Notes under the pieces: model-generated
What the model saw: the letters and a program-made list of their open reading frames with translations, nothing else
Database searches by the model: none
What the model was told of the DNA's origin: nothing
Shown here: piece by piece, positions 22,084-37,000 of the stretch
Numbering within the stretch: position 1 is the stretch's first letter
Layout: each line of letters opens with the position of its first letter
Program-made: the position numbers and the translations under genes
Source: Drosophila persimilis
Taxonomy: Eukaryota; Arthropoda; Insecta; Diptera; Drosophilidae
Reading direction: 5' to 3'
NCBI RefSeq assembly: GCF_003286085.1
Contig: NW_020825288.1
Span: 7,874,001-7,938,000 of the forward strand
DNA: 64,000 nucleotides

Positions 22084-25000
22084 TCATTTCAAATCTATTT
22101 CATCATCATCTTCTCGAGCGGCACTCCAGCGCCTGGTGGCCGAGCCCATGCTGCTCACACTGCCCGTGTCGCTGAAGTCACTGAAGGCCGCATTCTGTAT
22201 GCCCTCGTAGATCTTATAGCCGCTCGATCCAGAGCCAGCACCCACTCCGCTGGAGCTCATGCTCATGCTCTTGGCCGCGCCGAAACGATCCGTCTTGTAG
22301 TTCGAAGGAGGTCCCCCGAAAATCATGTCCGCATCAGAGATGGAGCCGGCGGCCCTGGTGAACTTGCCATTGCTGCTGGTCTTGGGATCCCCAAATATAA
22401 TATCCAGATCCGACGACTTCGAGGCTGCAAGAATCGATAGGGCAGATTAGTGAAAAAGTCTATGGGTTTCTTGGGGTTTCGAGGTGCACATCAATTTGGC
22501 GGTGGGTGCAGTCTTGAGCACTTATCTTTAGGCACTACGTGAGCCAATCGCTTTACATAATTCTAGATACGAACTTGATTCGGGTGAATGAAGGATGAGC
22601 GTAGAATGAGTGTTACCAAAACAAATCTTATGAATGAGAGATGTGTGACCGAATGGGTATGAGAATGACACTGCCCTCAAGGGTACATAATTTCGATTCT
22701 AGGTTTTCAAAGACATCTTTTGATAACACACCCGCACACGAGGGACATACACACATTCGAACAGTAAACTCAAAATGGTTGCATTAACTACCAAAAATTT
22801 TGTTCAACTAGAAGCTTCGAGTACTCTTGACTTTTGTTGTGTTTTGTTGTTTTCTCTTGTTTGGGTTTCGATGCGTGCCCAGAAGCCGTACATGAACTCA
22901 AGTTATTGCGGTGCACTCTAGCGAGTTGTTGCTGTACGAGTACTGTACTGTTACCTGTCGGTAGTTGTTGTTGTTGTTGTCTGCTGTTGTTCTGTGTGCG
23001 TGTGCGTGTGCGTGTCGTGAGTGTGTTTGGGTGCGTGCAGGCAAGCGATAGCAGCACTGGGCGAGAGAGAGACTTACAAACACTGGGGCCGGCTCGCAGG
23101 TCGTATACGTAATATTTGGCTTACACTCTGAGAGAGAGGGAGTTGGCGTACTAGGAAAATCAAAACAGTTAGGCTAACAACCACCAACACATACAAATCA
23201 AAAACAAAACCAAAAAAAAACACCTATGTATTTGTCTGCTTTCGTTTTCGTCGCTTTTTGGCTACCGGCTGCCTACATGGCTATGAGTACTTATGTTAGT
23301 TGGTCTCTAAATGTACTATAGCGTACGATTATGTGGGTTTATACCTATATGGGGTGTAGCTGATTAGTACGATAATGAGATTAAATGACATGAGCGCATA
23401 TGTAGGTAAGATATAGATATGAGAGTATAGTTATTTGCAGGACCAATGTCTGGATCTAGGTCTTGCGCAGCGTTAGGCTGACGAGGAGGACGCCCACGGC
23501 TAGATAATTACCATTGCTCTCGGAGCGCGTGTACGAGGGTCTGGTGTACGAGGGCAGATCGCTGGGATTGTTGTACTCCGCCTGCGAGGCAATCGAGTTC
23601 GAGTCGTAGCCGGACGTGTCCCCCGGCAGTGCTGTGGTGGTCACCGCCGCCGGTGCACTGTAGACGCTGGCCGAACGGATCCCAATGGCCGAGCGCCAAT
23701 CGTTGGTGGTGGCCGAGGTGGTCATCGGTCCCACTGCAGTGGAAGGAGCTATTGCTCCGGCTCCTGCCCCTATGCCAGCGCTATTGCTGATGCTGGTGAT
23801 GGCCGTGATGCCGCTGGCCTCGCCGGCGCCCGTGGCTGTGGCCGCCGTGTTTGTGGTGTTCGTGTCCATCCGCGTGATCGTCTCGATGGAGGTGGAGCTG
23901 CCGTAGTTGCCGTAGCTGGTCTTGTCCTTGCTGAGGGTGCTGCTGAAGCTGTTGCGATACCCACTGGAGCTGTTGGCATTGCTGTGGACCGTGGCGGCCA
24001 CGGTGGGTGGCGGCGGTGGCGGGCCCGAGGGTGGGGGCGGCGACTTGATGCCGTTGCCATTGCGATTGATGCGCGACGAGATCGATGACGATGAGATCGA
24101 CGAGGAGGATGAGGTGGTGTTGTTCGAGGCGGCGCCAGCGATGCTGGCCACGCTCGATGACTTGTGCGGCTCCTTGTCGAAGGGATTGACCCGTTCCTGT
24201 GGCTCAAAGTTGGTCACCGGCTTATAGCCGCCGGCGGCTTTATCCGTACTTGTATCCGAAGTTATGTTGACGCTATCCGAAACGCTGCTGCCGGGCTGGA
24301 CGGCTGAGCTGGCCGCTGATGGCTCCTCCAGCGGACGGCTGGGCTGTGTGGAGATCACCTCCGTGCCGTTGCCGTTGCCGTTGCCAGACTTGCCGCCCGA
24401 GGCGAACGAGAACTGCTTGCCCAGGAAGGAGCCGCTGAAGCCGCTGCCTCCGCTGCTCCCTGGCCCGGCACTGGTGGGCACACTGCCCAGGCCGCTGCTT
24501 GTCTCGCTCGCCGTTCTGCCGCGCTTCTTATTAGCGATTTCCTACATGTCGCCAAATATCCCCGCGAACGTCTTCCTCAGGTTCTTCATCGTGTCCTCCG
24601 CATCCTCCACCACGGAGCTCTGGGTCTGCGGAGGACGTTGTCCCACCCTGGACACCGACGAGATGCTCGATGCCTGCGATGTCTGCGAGTCGCGTCGCAC
24701 TCCTCCCACAGTGCTCGGCCCCGACGAGGACGGCTCCTCCGGCAGCTCGGATATGCTGCTGCGGCTGCTCAGCCGTCCAATGGATCCCACCGCTGGCGAG
24801 GTGCGCTCGGGTATGGGCGGTGGTCCGCCCATGGGCGCTGGCCGGGGTCCGGCTGGAAGTGGCGGTGTTGGGGCCATGCCATCGTCTGTGGGGCTCTCGG
24901 CCCGCGAGGACACCGACGAGCGGGAGGGCAGCCTGCCCGGTCCTGTCTGTGCCATGCTGGGCCGGCAAACGTTCTACGGGAGAAAAGGAGTTTGCTAAAG

Positions 25001-28000
25001 AGGATCTTTGGAGGCGGAAAAGGGCTGTGCGGGCCACCCACCTGCATGCGGCCCGACACCAGGTCGGCTATCTGCCTGCGGTCATCCTCCTGACTGTCGC
25101 CGATGAGCGCAAATGTGCTGTCGCAGGCACTGATGATGTACTCGCGTCCGTCTTTGGCCACGACCACGGAGAGACCACACACTTCCATGCCGCCAAAGAG
25201 CTCCGATATCTGTAAGTGATCCAATTGCATTAGTGATTAGAATTCCTGCCTGCGACTGAGTCATGCTCCCAAAATGTGGTTTCGATTTCATGCCCATGCC
25301 CCCAGAGGCTGGGTCCAGAGGCTGCTGTCGCTGCTGTCGCTGCTGTTCTGTGTTCTGCGTGGGCTTCCGCTGTTGGTTTTAATTACACAGTTTGTTTTGA
25401 TTAAAACTGCTGCTGACTTGCCTAGAAAACTCATATCGACGTCGTCATCATCGGCCCGGCCCACCCACATATATAACCCTAAAACACTTCCCGCATGGGG
25501 CTGGGTTGTGCAACAAAATGGCATTAATTAATGCTCATATGCAGTGCCGGAAAGCGAATGAATCAGCCTCCGCTCCAAGGAAGCGCCGCTGAGCCATCTA
25601 TGGGTATTGGATTTTGATGGCATACCTCAATCGATGGCATTTTCATGTACGAGCAGATACATAAATACCTCATCAAGCAATCGGATTGTTCAATTCCCGT
25701 TACCTCATAGCCCACACAGACACACACACACACAGACAGTCAGTGTTTGCGGCTAAAACCGTTTCAACTGTCTTGCGATTTGCATATTCATGAGCTCTAA
25801 TTAAAGCGGCGCCGACACTCGAGGGCACATATAAACAGCCAACGACTGACGTCAGTCAAAGTAGACCCGAATCGTTCTCCTTTGCCACCCACCTTCACCA
25901 CCCCCCCGCTGGGCAAATCAGACCACAGCCGAAATCACAAATTGTGCACCCAAAATGCCGCAAATAATGTAAAGCGATTTGCCCCAACTCCAGTCTCAGT
26001 CCCAGCCTCAGCCTCAGCATCAGCCATATTGATTGGCAAAATTTGATAAATGTGTGCAAAGGCTGAGCTGCTGCTTTGGAACTGATTTCCATGGCATGGC
26101 CCAGAATTGGAGGCTGTAACGGTAATGTGTTCTGGCCTATGGGGCACTGCAAAGGAGCCCAAATGGAGAATACCGACTGGAATGCCCTATATTTGTGTGC
26201 TTTAAAGTGGTTTTGGCATGTGTTACGTGCCTTTCTCATCGGCAGACATCATATAAGCGAAGAACAAAGTTCTAGTCTAAGCATTAAGACACTTCCTAGT
26301 GGTACAGTACCCACCAAAACGGTAGATCTACTTCTGTGTAAGTTTGAAATGAATTAATGAAAGGAGCAGAATATGTCTGGTTTCCATCTGCCCTACAGGT
26401 TCTATAAGGGAACCAGAAATAGCAGTCCTAGTCTCTCTCTTTTATATATCGTCGTCCGATATGTTGCTTCTATCGGCAAGAGTGAGCAATGCGAGTGAGC
26501 CGGGGGGCTCTACAATATAATTCTTATTACTCTTTGTACTTTGTACTAACCCTACTCTAGAGTACACCCAATTCGGTGAGGTATGCCCCAATATATTTTA
26601 CTGTATGATTTAGTATCTCCAGAGATCTGGTTCGATGACTTACCTCATCCACCCAGGTTTTGTACTTCTCGGTTAAAGTGATTTGCTCCAGCATGGCGGA
26701 GCCTTGATTGGTCTTCCAATTGCCGGAGATGGATTTGCGCCTGTTAAAGAGCGAAAGCAAGCAAGCGTAATAAATTAGCATGCCACAAAAGAGCGTAGAT
26801 AATTCGATGCCACACAAAGCTGAATTGGGGGAGAGGGAGAGAGACAGATCTTTGAACTCGTCGCATTTTCGTTGGCAAACAATGAACTTTTGCCGCTGCA
26901 CTTGGTAGGATAATTGGCGATTGCATTGCGGCGGCTTTTGTCTGCTGACAGTTGCCGTTGAGCTCAAGGTCAATTGTCGGTCCAGGGAACAGCAGGCCAC
27001 AGCAGGCCACAGCAGACCACTCGACCCATCTCGATCCGCAACCCATCATCATTGAGGCTTTCAGCATTCGGCATTCGGCATTCAGCATTGTGTGCGCCGT
27101 CTGCGGTTTTGTGGTCATCACTTACATAAATGCCTTGTAGTTGTTGCCAATCTTCTGGATGTGCACGCTGAACTTGGCATCGATGTAGGGCTCGATGGTG
27201 CAATAACAATGCGTTTCGTTGCCGGCACCGCTCACCAGTCCGGCGGCGTCTTGCAGGGCGCTCTGGTTCTCCAGCCGAGCGGTGGCCACTCCGCCATGAC
27301 AATGTCCGGCCTTCAGCACGCTGGGGAACTTGGTGAATTGGAACTGCAATGAGGAAGAGTTCGAATGCAATCACAATTTGTGTCTCGCTCTGTCAGTGAT
27401 TGTGATTGTGATTGGCATTATATAAATTACAATATGCCGATGCGATGCGATGAAACCCGGACCCATACCCATACCCAGACCCGTACCCGCTTCGATTCGA
27501 TTTCTTTTGATTTTATTTGCTGCGGAAATCTGAGGGCGCACGTTCCAAGCTGCTTATTAATCTGTTGGATAAATGCCAAATTCATTTGTCTTTCTCGTAT
27601 TTGTTTTTGCTCGATTTCCGACTCTGAATCTGGCCATGGAAATGGTCTTTCATTGCTCGCAAATTTCCACGAACCGGCCCTCTCATGCCTTTAACGTTAC
27701 TCAGGGAAAATTCTTTCAAGTTATTAATGATCAGATTCTGAATTAAATACGAAAGAGAAACTACAAACAAGGCCCTGCCAACCATCTATTGAACAAATTC
27801 AACTGTTAATAATTCATCAGAATTGTCCACTGTCCATAATGTATTTGCACACAGATACTGTGTCGAATGTGTATGTAAGTCCACATGTTAATCATCTGAC
27901 ATATTTAAACAGCTGATAAATCATAAATAAACATATGGACTTTCCCTGCTTATAAAATTTAATGACATCAGAAGAGATAAACCAAGTAAAAGAGTACTTT

Positions 28001-31000
28001 CAAGATTCCGACTATAGGATACCCGCTTACCAGATATTTATTTATGGTTCCCCAAGTATATTATATTCCCCAAGATGATCGATCTAGTTGCAAAACCCTA
28101 TTCTACAGAACCAAACAAACTCAAGTTATGTATAAAATATTTATGGCATTTGTAGAACAATTTCCTCTGCCTGTTTCTTGCATTCACAAGAACTTAACAT
28201 ACCCTTCTACTCTACGCGCAACGGGTATGGCAATGCAATCAAAAAAAATAAAATGAAGCTGGGAGGAAAACCATAACAAACCATGACGCAGAAACTGAAA
28301 GAAAGAGGAATTGTCGCAAACGATGAGAGACAATCGCGTTGACAGGAGGGATGGCAGCGAGAGCAAATCACTCAATGAATATCAGCATAAGAGCGAGATG
28401 GGGAGAGAGAGAGAGTGAAGGGAGCCTGGGGAGGACAGACGTCACACCCCCACATAGCAGGCATTCTTGGAAGCTGCTACGTATTCCGCTCGAGTGGTCG
28501 CTGTCTAGAGGTCTACTCTCGAGTTATATCAGCGGGCCTAAAATATGCACTGTGACGCATCCGATTCGGGTTGAGAGAGGGAGTGGGAGGGATATGGTGA
28601 GTGAGCGATATATGCATGTACGAGTACGTCTGTGCGTCTCGTAGTCGTATATGAGTATGTGGTGGCGTTAGCTAGTCGTGTATGCAGATTATGGCAACGT
28701 TTTGTAGGCGTACACCATGAAGCATGACCATGCCCATAGCATGGCAGAGCACGTGTGCGCCAGACTTACCCTACCCTCTCGAGGAAGTGGAAGTAAGCCG
28801 TATCGGTGTGCAAGTATAACTAAATTATTGGTTGATTTGTGGCCTGACAGATGCGCTATTTTGCTGCGGTTCCTCACTGTGGCGCCAAGCATATTTCCTA
28901 TGCCATGCCCCGAGAGCATAAACCAGGCCGCTGCACGCAATTAATAAAGCTGCCAAGGTAAAATAATGCACAGAAATATGCAATCGACTCGGCCTCTTGC
29001 CGCTCTCTTTCACTCTCACTCGGTGCTCCTCTGCAGCGGCGTTTCACTCGTTTGCAATGAATTTATTACGCTTTTGATCGCCCGACAGCAGCTTATGCGG
29101 GGGACCAGAGCAAAAAAAAGCTCAAAAGCGATCGCTATCGCGCTCGTCTTGCTCTCGTGCTCCATGCTCGCGGCACCCGAGTGGGATCTTGAGTGGGATC
29201 GGGACTTCGGCCAAGACGAAGCGGTTGGCTTGACGATTCGTTGCTTCGTTGCTCTCTCTCGGACTTGAGTGGGATTGCGTTTGGTATTTGACTTTACTTT
29301 TTCCAATACCAAACGCAATCACAACTGAAAAAGCAGCGCAGCGAAGTGCTCCACCGGACAACCGCGCGGGTCCGAGTCCATACACCATCCACAATAAACC
29401 ATATAAGATCAAGTGCAGTGGCAATTAAACGACGAGTCGTGAGAGTGCCAGTGAAAATAAATTCCCATTGGGTTAAAGTTGAAGACAAAAGCCCCAAAAG
29501 CTACAGTACGTGCAATTTTCCGAGACAAACAAGTTGCTGCTGCTCAAAGGTAAAAATAATTTAATTTTAGGCATTTTTTTTTTTTGCTTTTCTTTTTTTG
29601 TTGGGTTTTATCATGAAGCATTTGGCATTTAGAAGATACAAATTGAAGCTATGCAAAACGCGCGACAGCGGCGCGACAAACGCGCGTTTTTCTGGCTATT
29701 TAAAACGCGAGCGCGGGGAAATGTGGCGACGCGTCGCAGCATCACTGACACAGCGACACAGTTTTCCATGCCCCCGACACACACACACACACACGCACAC
29801 GTATCTTTATATTTATTTGCGTTTATTTATAATTTGTTTTTATTTGCCTTCGTCAGAGTTTTCCCTCCTTCTTGGAGACGGCCTTTCGGCCGCCCGCCTG
29901 TCGATTTCTCTTAATAGTTTTTAATGTCGCCAATTTGTAAACAAACTGTGGCCATTAAAAAATATACATGCGGCTCGTTGTGCAATGTCGTCTGGTCGTA
30001 AAGCCCCCCGACTGGAGCTTCCCCGTAGCCGGACACCCACCGTGGCAGTGTTCTTTTGCAATTAATTTCAATTTTTTGTGGAAAAATTCATGAAAATATG
30101 ATTGTGTCGATGAAACTTGACCGGCTATGGAGGATGTGTCTGTATTATATATGTACTCGTAGAACCCTTGTAAATGGAATTTGTTGGATGTCAAGGCGAG
30201 GCCTCTCTGGCTCTGTTTTGCGTGGGATATTTTCATGTTACGCATACGTCATGTGTGTTTTGGCATTGGCTTTTTAATGGCTAAAAATACCAAAATTCAT
30301 AAAATATTTTAGAATTCTACAAATTGTATATGTTTATGACATTTTACTGCAAAAACACTATCAATTTGAACCAAAGAATCTTGTCTGTGGTGGAAAGTGC
30401 GTGAAAATGCATTTCAAGTGTCTTCCCCTTTCTTTTCTTCGACCCCCACACTCTTTTCGCATTCACGATTTTTCCTTCATTTGACTTTGCCTTTTATTGC
30501 CTTTTGTTTTTCTCGATTTTCTTGGAAATTTTCTTCCTCTGCCCTCCCACCCCATATACGAGTCTGGTAACAATTTCGTGCGAGTATTGTGCTACATTTT
30601 TTGCCTTGTTTTGTTTGCTCTTTTATTGCTCACAAAAGCCGTAACCGCAACAGCTGTTTGTGTGCCTGTGAATGAAAATGGAACCCGGTTAGTGGGCTAG
30701 CTGCTGCTCAGGTGTGAGTAGTGCGAGTATCTCAACGATTCCCAGAATGAAAACCCGATCAATGCGGTGGCTGGTGGCAGCTCTACTAAGATTTCGTATC
30801 GTTTCGTTTCGAGGAAAACCCGCAAAAGAAAACTTTTCCTTCGCACATCATTCGTTTCTCCCATATTTGGCCGCCGGTGCACTTAAGGCCCCCAAAAAAA
30901 GAGTCAGTCAGACATATACCCATATATAGTAGGGCTTCAGATACAGATACAAACGCGATTGTTTATTCCTTCACACTTGCCTGACTCTCGACACACCCAC

Positions 31001-34000
31001 AGACGGCGATGGTTGGGCTTATCCTCCACATGCGACTCATGCGACCATTAATAATTTGCTTGTGCAACTTTTGCAATTTAATATTATTGTACAATTAAAA
31101 AGAAATGCAGGAGACAGTGACAGCCCCAGCCACAGGCCACAGCAGCGACAAAGAGTCTTTGGCGTGGTATGCCTTTCCATTAATAACTTTTCATCATCAT
31201 CTTTGGGCCGCTTCGGGCTGCTTCTTCTGCATCTTACAAGTATTTTCCCGGCTGCTCTTGTTGTTCGGTTTTTTGCGTAAATTTCACAAGTCAGCCAGCA
31301 ATTTATTGACGATGATTTCTTTTTAGTCTCCGTTCCTTGGATCTGTCACAGGGCCCAGACTCCCTCCCTTCCTCCTCCTCCTCCTCCTCCTCCTGTGTGT
31401 GTGTGTGGGCCATGGGCCGTCAATTTGTCTGATTGTCTGTCAGTTGTTTTGTTGTTTTCTTTAATTTCCTTAACAAGATCTGTCGCCCAAGGCACAAATT
31501 TGAATGGGACGGGGCTTGGAATGTTGGGCATTAAAATGAAAATAAATCACCACTCGACTCGGCCTGATGAAATATGATTCAATTTTGATGTGCAAAATGT
31601 TCTCATATCTGACATGAAATCAAATTGTTTCTCTTTTGAGGAGGGTACTTATAGGGAGGGGGTGTTATAGTGTTCCTGAACAGGCTGAAAAGGGGAAGGG
31701 ATACAGATATTGTTTGGCTATTTCCAGTTTCAGAGCTATCTGGTGGGAACTTTTACAATACAATTTTGCAACAAAATTTATTCAAAACTGTGCTCTTAAA
31801 CAGCTGTGTCAGGTCTCATATTACTGAGAATACTCAGAGGGGTTTCAGAACCTGCAAAGGTTCGTACTGCATTCGGATTTCCATGTAAATTGTACGTTCC
31901 ATAATCTGAACAATTTCCGAAAAATGCATTCTTGATAAGTATTGATTTTTATGCAAATTCCGCAATTTGTTAAGGGAATGCCAGAAGACCACACAGAACT
32001 GCATTGTAGTCTGGGCTTTTTTTTCACAAATATTTTATATTTTGATGTCTCTATACTGTGGCCATGTGTGTGTGTGTGTGTGAATACATATGTTTATATA
32101 AATATGAAATGCCAAAGGCATTGGGTCTTGCTCATTAAAAATTTATGTTTTTTACGGACCGGCAAATGCAATGCGAGACGGGTCCGAGTCCGAATCTGAG
32201 CCGACCGGCCGGCGTCATGGTCCCTGAACCGGGCTTCCGACCTCTGCTGCAACCCGCCCCACCCCCGACCCCCGTTATTGGGGTTTTGTTTACTCGAAAG
32301 GCGCGACACATTAGCATTTTTAATTGAATCGTTGCCGCATCCTGGGGATCAAGAACCAAAGGCCTGCGAGGCGAAATTTTTAGAGCGTCTCTCTTCAATT
32401 GGGGATTTGCCGTGGGCGTGGGCGTGGGCGTAAAGTAAAGAGAAACCCTCTGCAGGAACGTGACGAATTTGGGTAGACACTGTTTCGGTTTTTTGGTATT
32501 TTTGCAAATTTTGTTTGCACAAGGAATGGCCCCTCGAATGGGCTGCGTAAGACTTATTTTCGGCATAATGATGCCATCACATCTCTCCCTGGCATACATG
32601 CATGTATCGTACATGTATGTACTTGTGCATGAATTAATGATGCATAAGCCCATAAACATTCCAAGCATTCCCCACCGTCCTACCAAACAGACCAGGTTTC
32701 GTCACACCTGAACAGAGCTGTCAGTCGCCGAGCGAATGCATCTCATCATGGGGCAAGTGGCAAGTGGTATTTGTAGTGGCATTTCCAGTGGCAGCTGCTG
32801 GCAATTCAATTAGCAGCAGCCGATAGGAGACACAGCCACATTCACTGGAGCGGCTCTTATCAGCTCCGATGCCGATTCGTATGTACACTTAATTATTTAT
32901 GATTATTCCAGCACAGGTGTCTCTGTCTCTGAGTGCATGTAAATGCTAATGGTCGTCTAGAGGGTATCTTTATCTCCAGCTTGCAATGGGGGGGGGGGGA
33001 AAAACAAAACGTTGCGTGTCAAAGATCAAGATGCAGTCTGGAGACTGGAGACTGGTCAGGCACGTTGGGTCAGCGGGGGAGTCAGGCATTAATCAAAATA
33101 CTCGACTCCTTTTGTTTGGGCCGCCATTGATCTGGCTGATTATGGCATTGCCCGATCGTGACTTTGATATTTTTCCCCTTAATTTTCTCTCATTGTTCGG
33201 TCCGACGGTTTGGCTGCCACAAAGCCATAAAGTCGCCGCCGGCCAAAGAAAGTTTTCCAGCAACGTTATGGAAATTGGCAAAAGTGCCAAAGTCGAACAT
33301 GCAACCTCCTGGGAGCCAGCCATAGCCGCAACTCGGTTGCCAGGCAAACATTTACTTGATCTAGTTACCAGATACTTATCTTAAATTCATCTGATAAGCC
33401 ACACACTCCCCCCCCCCCCCCCTATCACTCCCCCTCGCAGTCGTTGGGGAAGATGTGCAAGGTGACATCATCTTGGGCTGTAATATCGAACGAGCATGCC
33501 AAAGCCAAGCATTTCCAATACTGCGCAGTTGCTTTATGGGAATGTGATCCCATAACGAACCGAACCCAGAACCCATTCCCCATTCCCCATGCCATATTCC
33601 CCCTTCCAGACTGTTTAGAAAGTCAATCGGCAATGACAAACAAACAAAACAAAAAGCGAATTGCGACAAAGCGCAAAACCAAAAAGTAAATGACCGCTAA
33701 ATATCAGAACATTATTGTACAACTCGACTGCTCTGTCACCCTCTAAACAAATGCGGTTTGCTTTGGCTTAAACGAATATCTCGAGAGGTGGGGGCCTGCA
33801 AATAATAGTTTTTCCAGAGATAATTAGTAGATGAGAAAGAAAATACACAAGGGATTAAGTTTTAATGTAAGAGATGCGGGTCTTTGTAGAACCAAAGGGT
33901 TCTAGAACCTCTAATACTCTTTTAAGTAGCTTGAAGTGTTCCATACTCAGAAGTGATCCAGTTTTATCATGAGAAATGGTAGTCTGGCTGTATCTTAAAC

Positions 34001-37000
34001 TTGGTTTTATTAAAATTTATTGCTGGAAAGATGGTTATAATCGAACAGAGTCCAAATTCTAAAGAACCAAAGGGTTCTAGAACCTCTTATATTCGTATAA
34101 GTAGCTTTAAGTGTTCAATACTCAAAAGGGATTATGTTCTATCGTGGAAAATGATAGTCTGGTTGTATCTTAAACTTAGTTTTATTAAAATTTGTAGCTG
34201 AATAGATGGATATAATAGAACAGACTCCAAATGCTAAAGAACCAAAGGGTTATAGAAGCTCTAACACTCGTATATGTAGCTGAAAGTGTTCAATTATCAG
34301 AAGTGATTAAGTTTTAAGGTGAAAGATGCAAGTCTTTAGCTTAGTTTAACGAAAATTTGTAGGTGGATCGATCTAGAACCTCTTATACTCGTATAAGTAG
34401 CTTAAAATGCTCAATACTCAGGATTAATAAAATTCAATCGTGGAAGATGCTGGGCTGACTGTATCTTAAACTTAGTCTTACTAAAATTTGTAGCTGGAAT
34501 CGAGCACAGTCCAAATGCTAGAGCACCAAAAGGTTCTAGAACCCCATAGACAGCCAGTACTGTTCAAGTATCATGCTACATACATATACTCGTCTTGTAA
34601 GTGGTGCCTATAGAGTGCTCTTCAAATAGAGGGTACTATAAACTGAGCTTTAGAAAGCCGATACCCAAAGTGCTAATTAGACGCATATTTTGTAGGCCTA
34701 AGGCTATGCCCCCCCACCCTCCCCTTTGGTAGGCGCAAAATATCGAGCATCGTAAATTGAAGTGCAGTGAAAATGGAGAATCCGAATGCTATAAATACCA
34801 TTTTTATACCGATGCATTTCCACCACCCCCCATTGTCCACACACACATTGGGCGGACATTAGGGCCCATTTATGGGCCCAATTAAGTGCTCATAAAACAA
34901 ACATCGCAGCGCTGCAGTGCTCCTCCGCTGCTGATCCGCTTTTAGCTCAGTTTTGGGAAAACACCCAAACGGCAGGCAAACCAGAATCGCATTAATTATG
35001 TGGCTTTGCTTTGCGAGCCGTTTTTGGCGCATTTTGGCCCGGGTTTCGGGTCTTAGGTCTCGGCCACGGCTAGCCACCCGACCATGAAACCGCAGCCTGG
35101 CCGAAAGGCGCTTTCTGTGTTTTGCCTCTTATTTACGTTTCTGTGGCCCTTTTCATGTCCGAGCTTAGTGAATCCTTTTGAATACACCTGGGAAAATCAC
35201 CTCCACCTGTCCGTCTGTCTGTGGGTCTGCCTGGCAAGTGTTAATAATCATTAAATTTGCATATTTTTGTGCTTGCCTCACGAAACAGTAGACACGATTC
35301 AAAGGCATAATTTATGCACGGCAAATATTGTCCCGGAATTGGGTTGGAATATTTATTTAAAGAAATGCTAAATGGATTTGTCGTTGGTGAACCTTTTCTC
35401 ATAATTGGGAATTATGATTGTTACGCTTAAATTATTTCAAAGGGTGTTCCAAGACCTAACGAGAATACTCTCTACCACAAGGGTGTTCCCGAAATATTTC
35501 TCTGCCTGTAACTGGCATTCTTGAAGTGCCCTGAGAGTGGAAATCAATGCTAATTGAACTCGAGCTTAATATCTTTCGAAATTGTTGTCTCTCTGGTGCT
35601 GCTCGCCCGCATAATTGGCTGACAGTCGCTTGATATTGTAACCGACTGACAATCACACTAGTGTCAAAAGTCAACATCGATGATGATGATGATGACGACA
35701 CACAGTCAGGGGCAGTAGCAGGGGCAGTAGCAGGGGCAGTAGCAGGGGCAGTGGCAGTGGCAGGGGCAGTGCCAGTGGCAGTCCGTGAAAACAAGTGTGT
35801 CAATTAGACGAGGCGCAAAGTGACGTCAAAGTGGTGGCAACAACTGCAGGGGATAAAAGATTTTCGTGCGAGTGTATATGGATGTGAATGTGGATACCGT
35901 GTGCCATAATATATAACATTTAATTGACACGTGTAAAGCTTGTCAACAAACACCGGGAGCCGGTCCCCGCAACAGCCGACAAAACAAAAGTTTGCTGACA
36001 GGCAGCCCCATGTCGCCTGCTGCTGGCTTAAAACTACATTTGCCTGCCTGATATATGGCCACGCTAATTGTGTATTCAGATATCACTGCATATATAAATA
36101 AAGACATAGACATGGACTCGACGAAAAAAAAGAGCTCAAAAGGAAATCGTGCGAATTTCGAACGCCTCTAAAACGCTTTTCTTGCCGCCAATCCAATTGG
36201 CTCTCGGGCGGGTGATTTATCGGCCCAAACGCCGATGACGTTTTCAATGTGTGTGCTGTGTGCTGTGCCACTTTTTGTTGCTGCTCCGCTGCGATGAATG
36301 CCCCGCTTGTTTGTTTGTTTGTTGTCACTCTCGTCGTTGTCGTAGGTATTAGTGCCCGGCTGCCTTGTCGGGCTGTTTGTTAAACAAATCCGCGCCGTTA
36401 ATTGCCAGGCAAAGTGTCCGGGCCGAAAAGGGGGCGAAACTTTCCTTCCACGAAAATATGGTATTCTCCCATGGCATTGCGACACCGACACCGGCACCTC
36501 CAACGACCTCTGCTCCAGTTTATCCCATTAGGCAGTGCGCGCGTCTGCCTGTCTGGCGGCCGCCGTTTGGCCTGCCACTTAATAAATATGGTCTGATGCA
36601 TTATGCCTGCCTCGCTGCATTCAATCAATGGCCCGGCAGCCCTCTCTATTGCCTCCTCCCCCCTCTCCACGGCTCTCTCTGATCGATTCACGCATGCAAC
36701 TTCTTCGCTGGTGCCCCATGCCCCAAGCTAGACGACTCCTCTGTGTGCGTACGTTTTCTAGTGGCTTTTCCGCAAAATGCTTTTAATTCAATTTTATTTC
36801 AATTTAATTGCCACATTGCCGAGCTACTGGGAATGGGGGGATGGGCGGATGGGGAACGGGAGGGCACACTGCTGCATATGGCTGGCCTGCATATGGCTAT
36901 ATGCATATAAGCAATGCGACCTGCCTATCTCTGTCGATCAGTGGCGACGCTGACTGGAACGGGAGCTGCAGCTGATTATTTTGCCTCAGTCTTTGCCCCT

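Noticed and set aside
23456-23511. Alternative C-terminus of Synapsin reading through the donor at 23511
   Set aside because: The extra text is intron sequence; the protein continues naturally from SESN into the conserved exon at 22424.
24531-25230. Other ORFs on both strands over the Synapsin tail exons
   Set aside because: Shadow frames of GC-rich Ser/Pro/Gly coding sequence.
28339-28644. 101-codon ORF next to GA-rich repeats
   Set aside because: Low complexity, no homology, inside the Synapsin intron.
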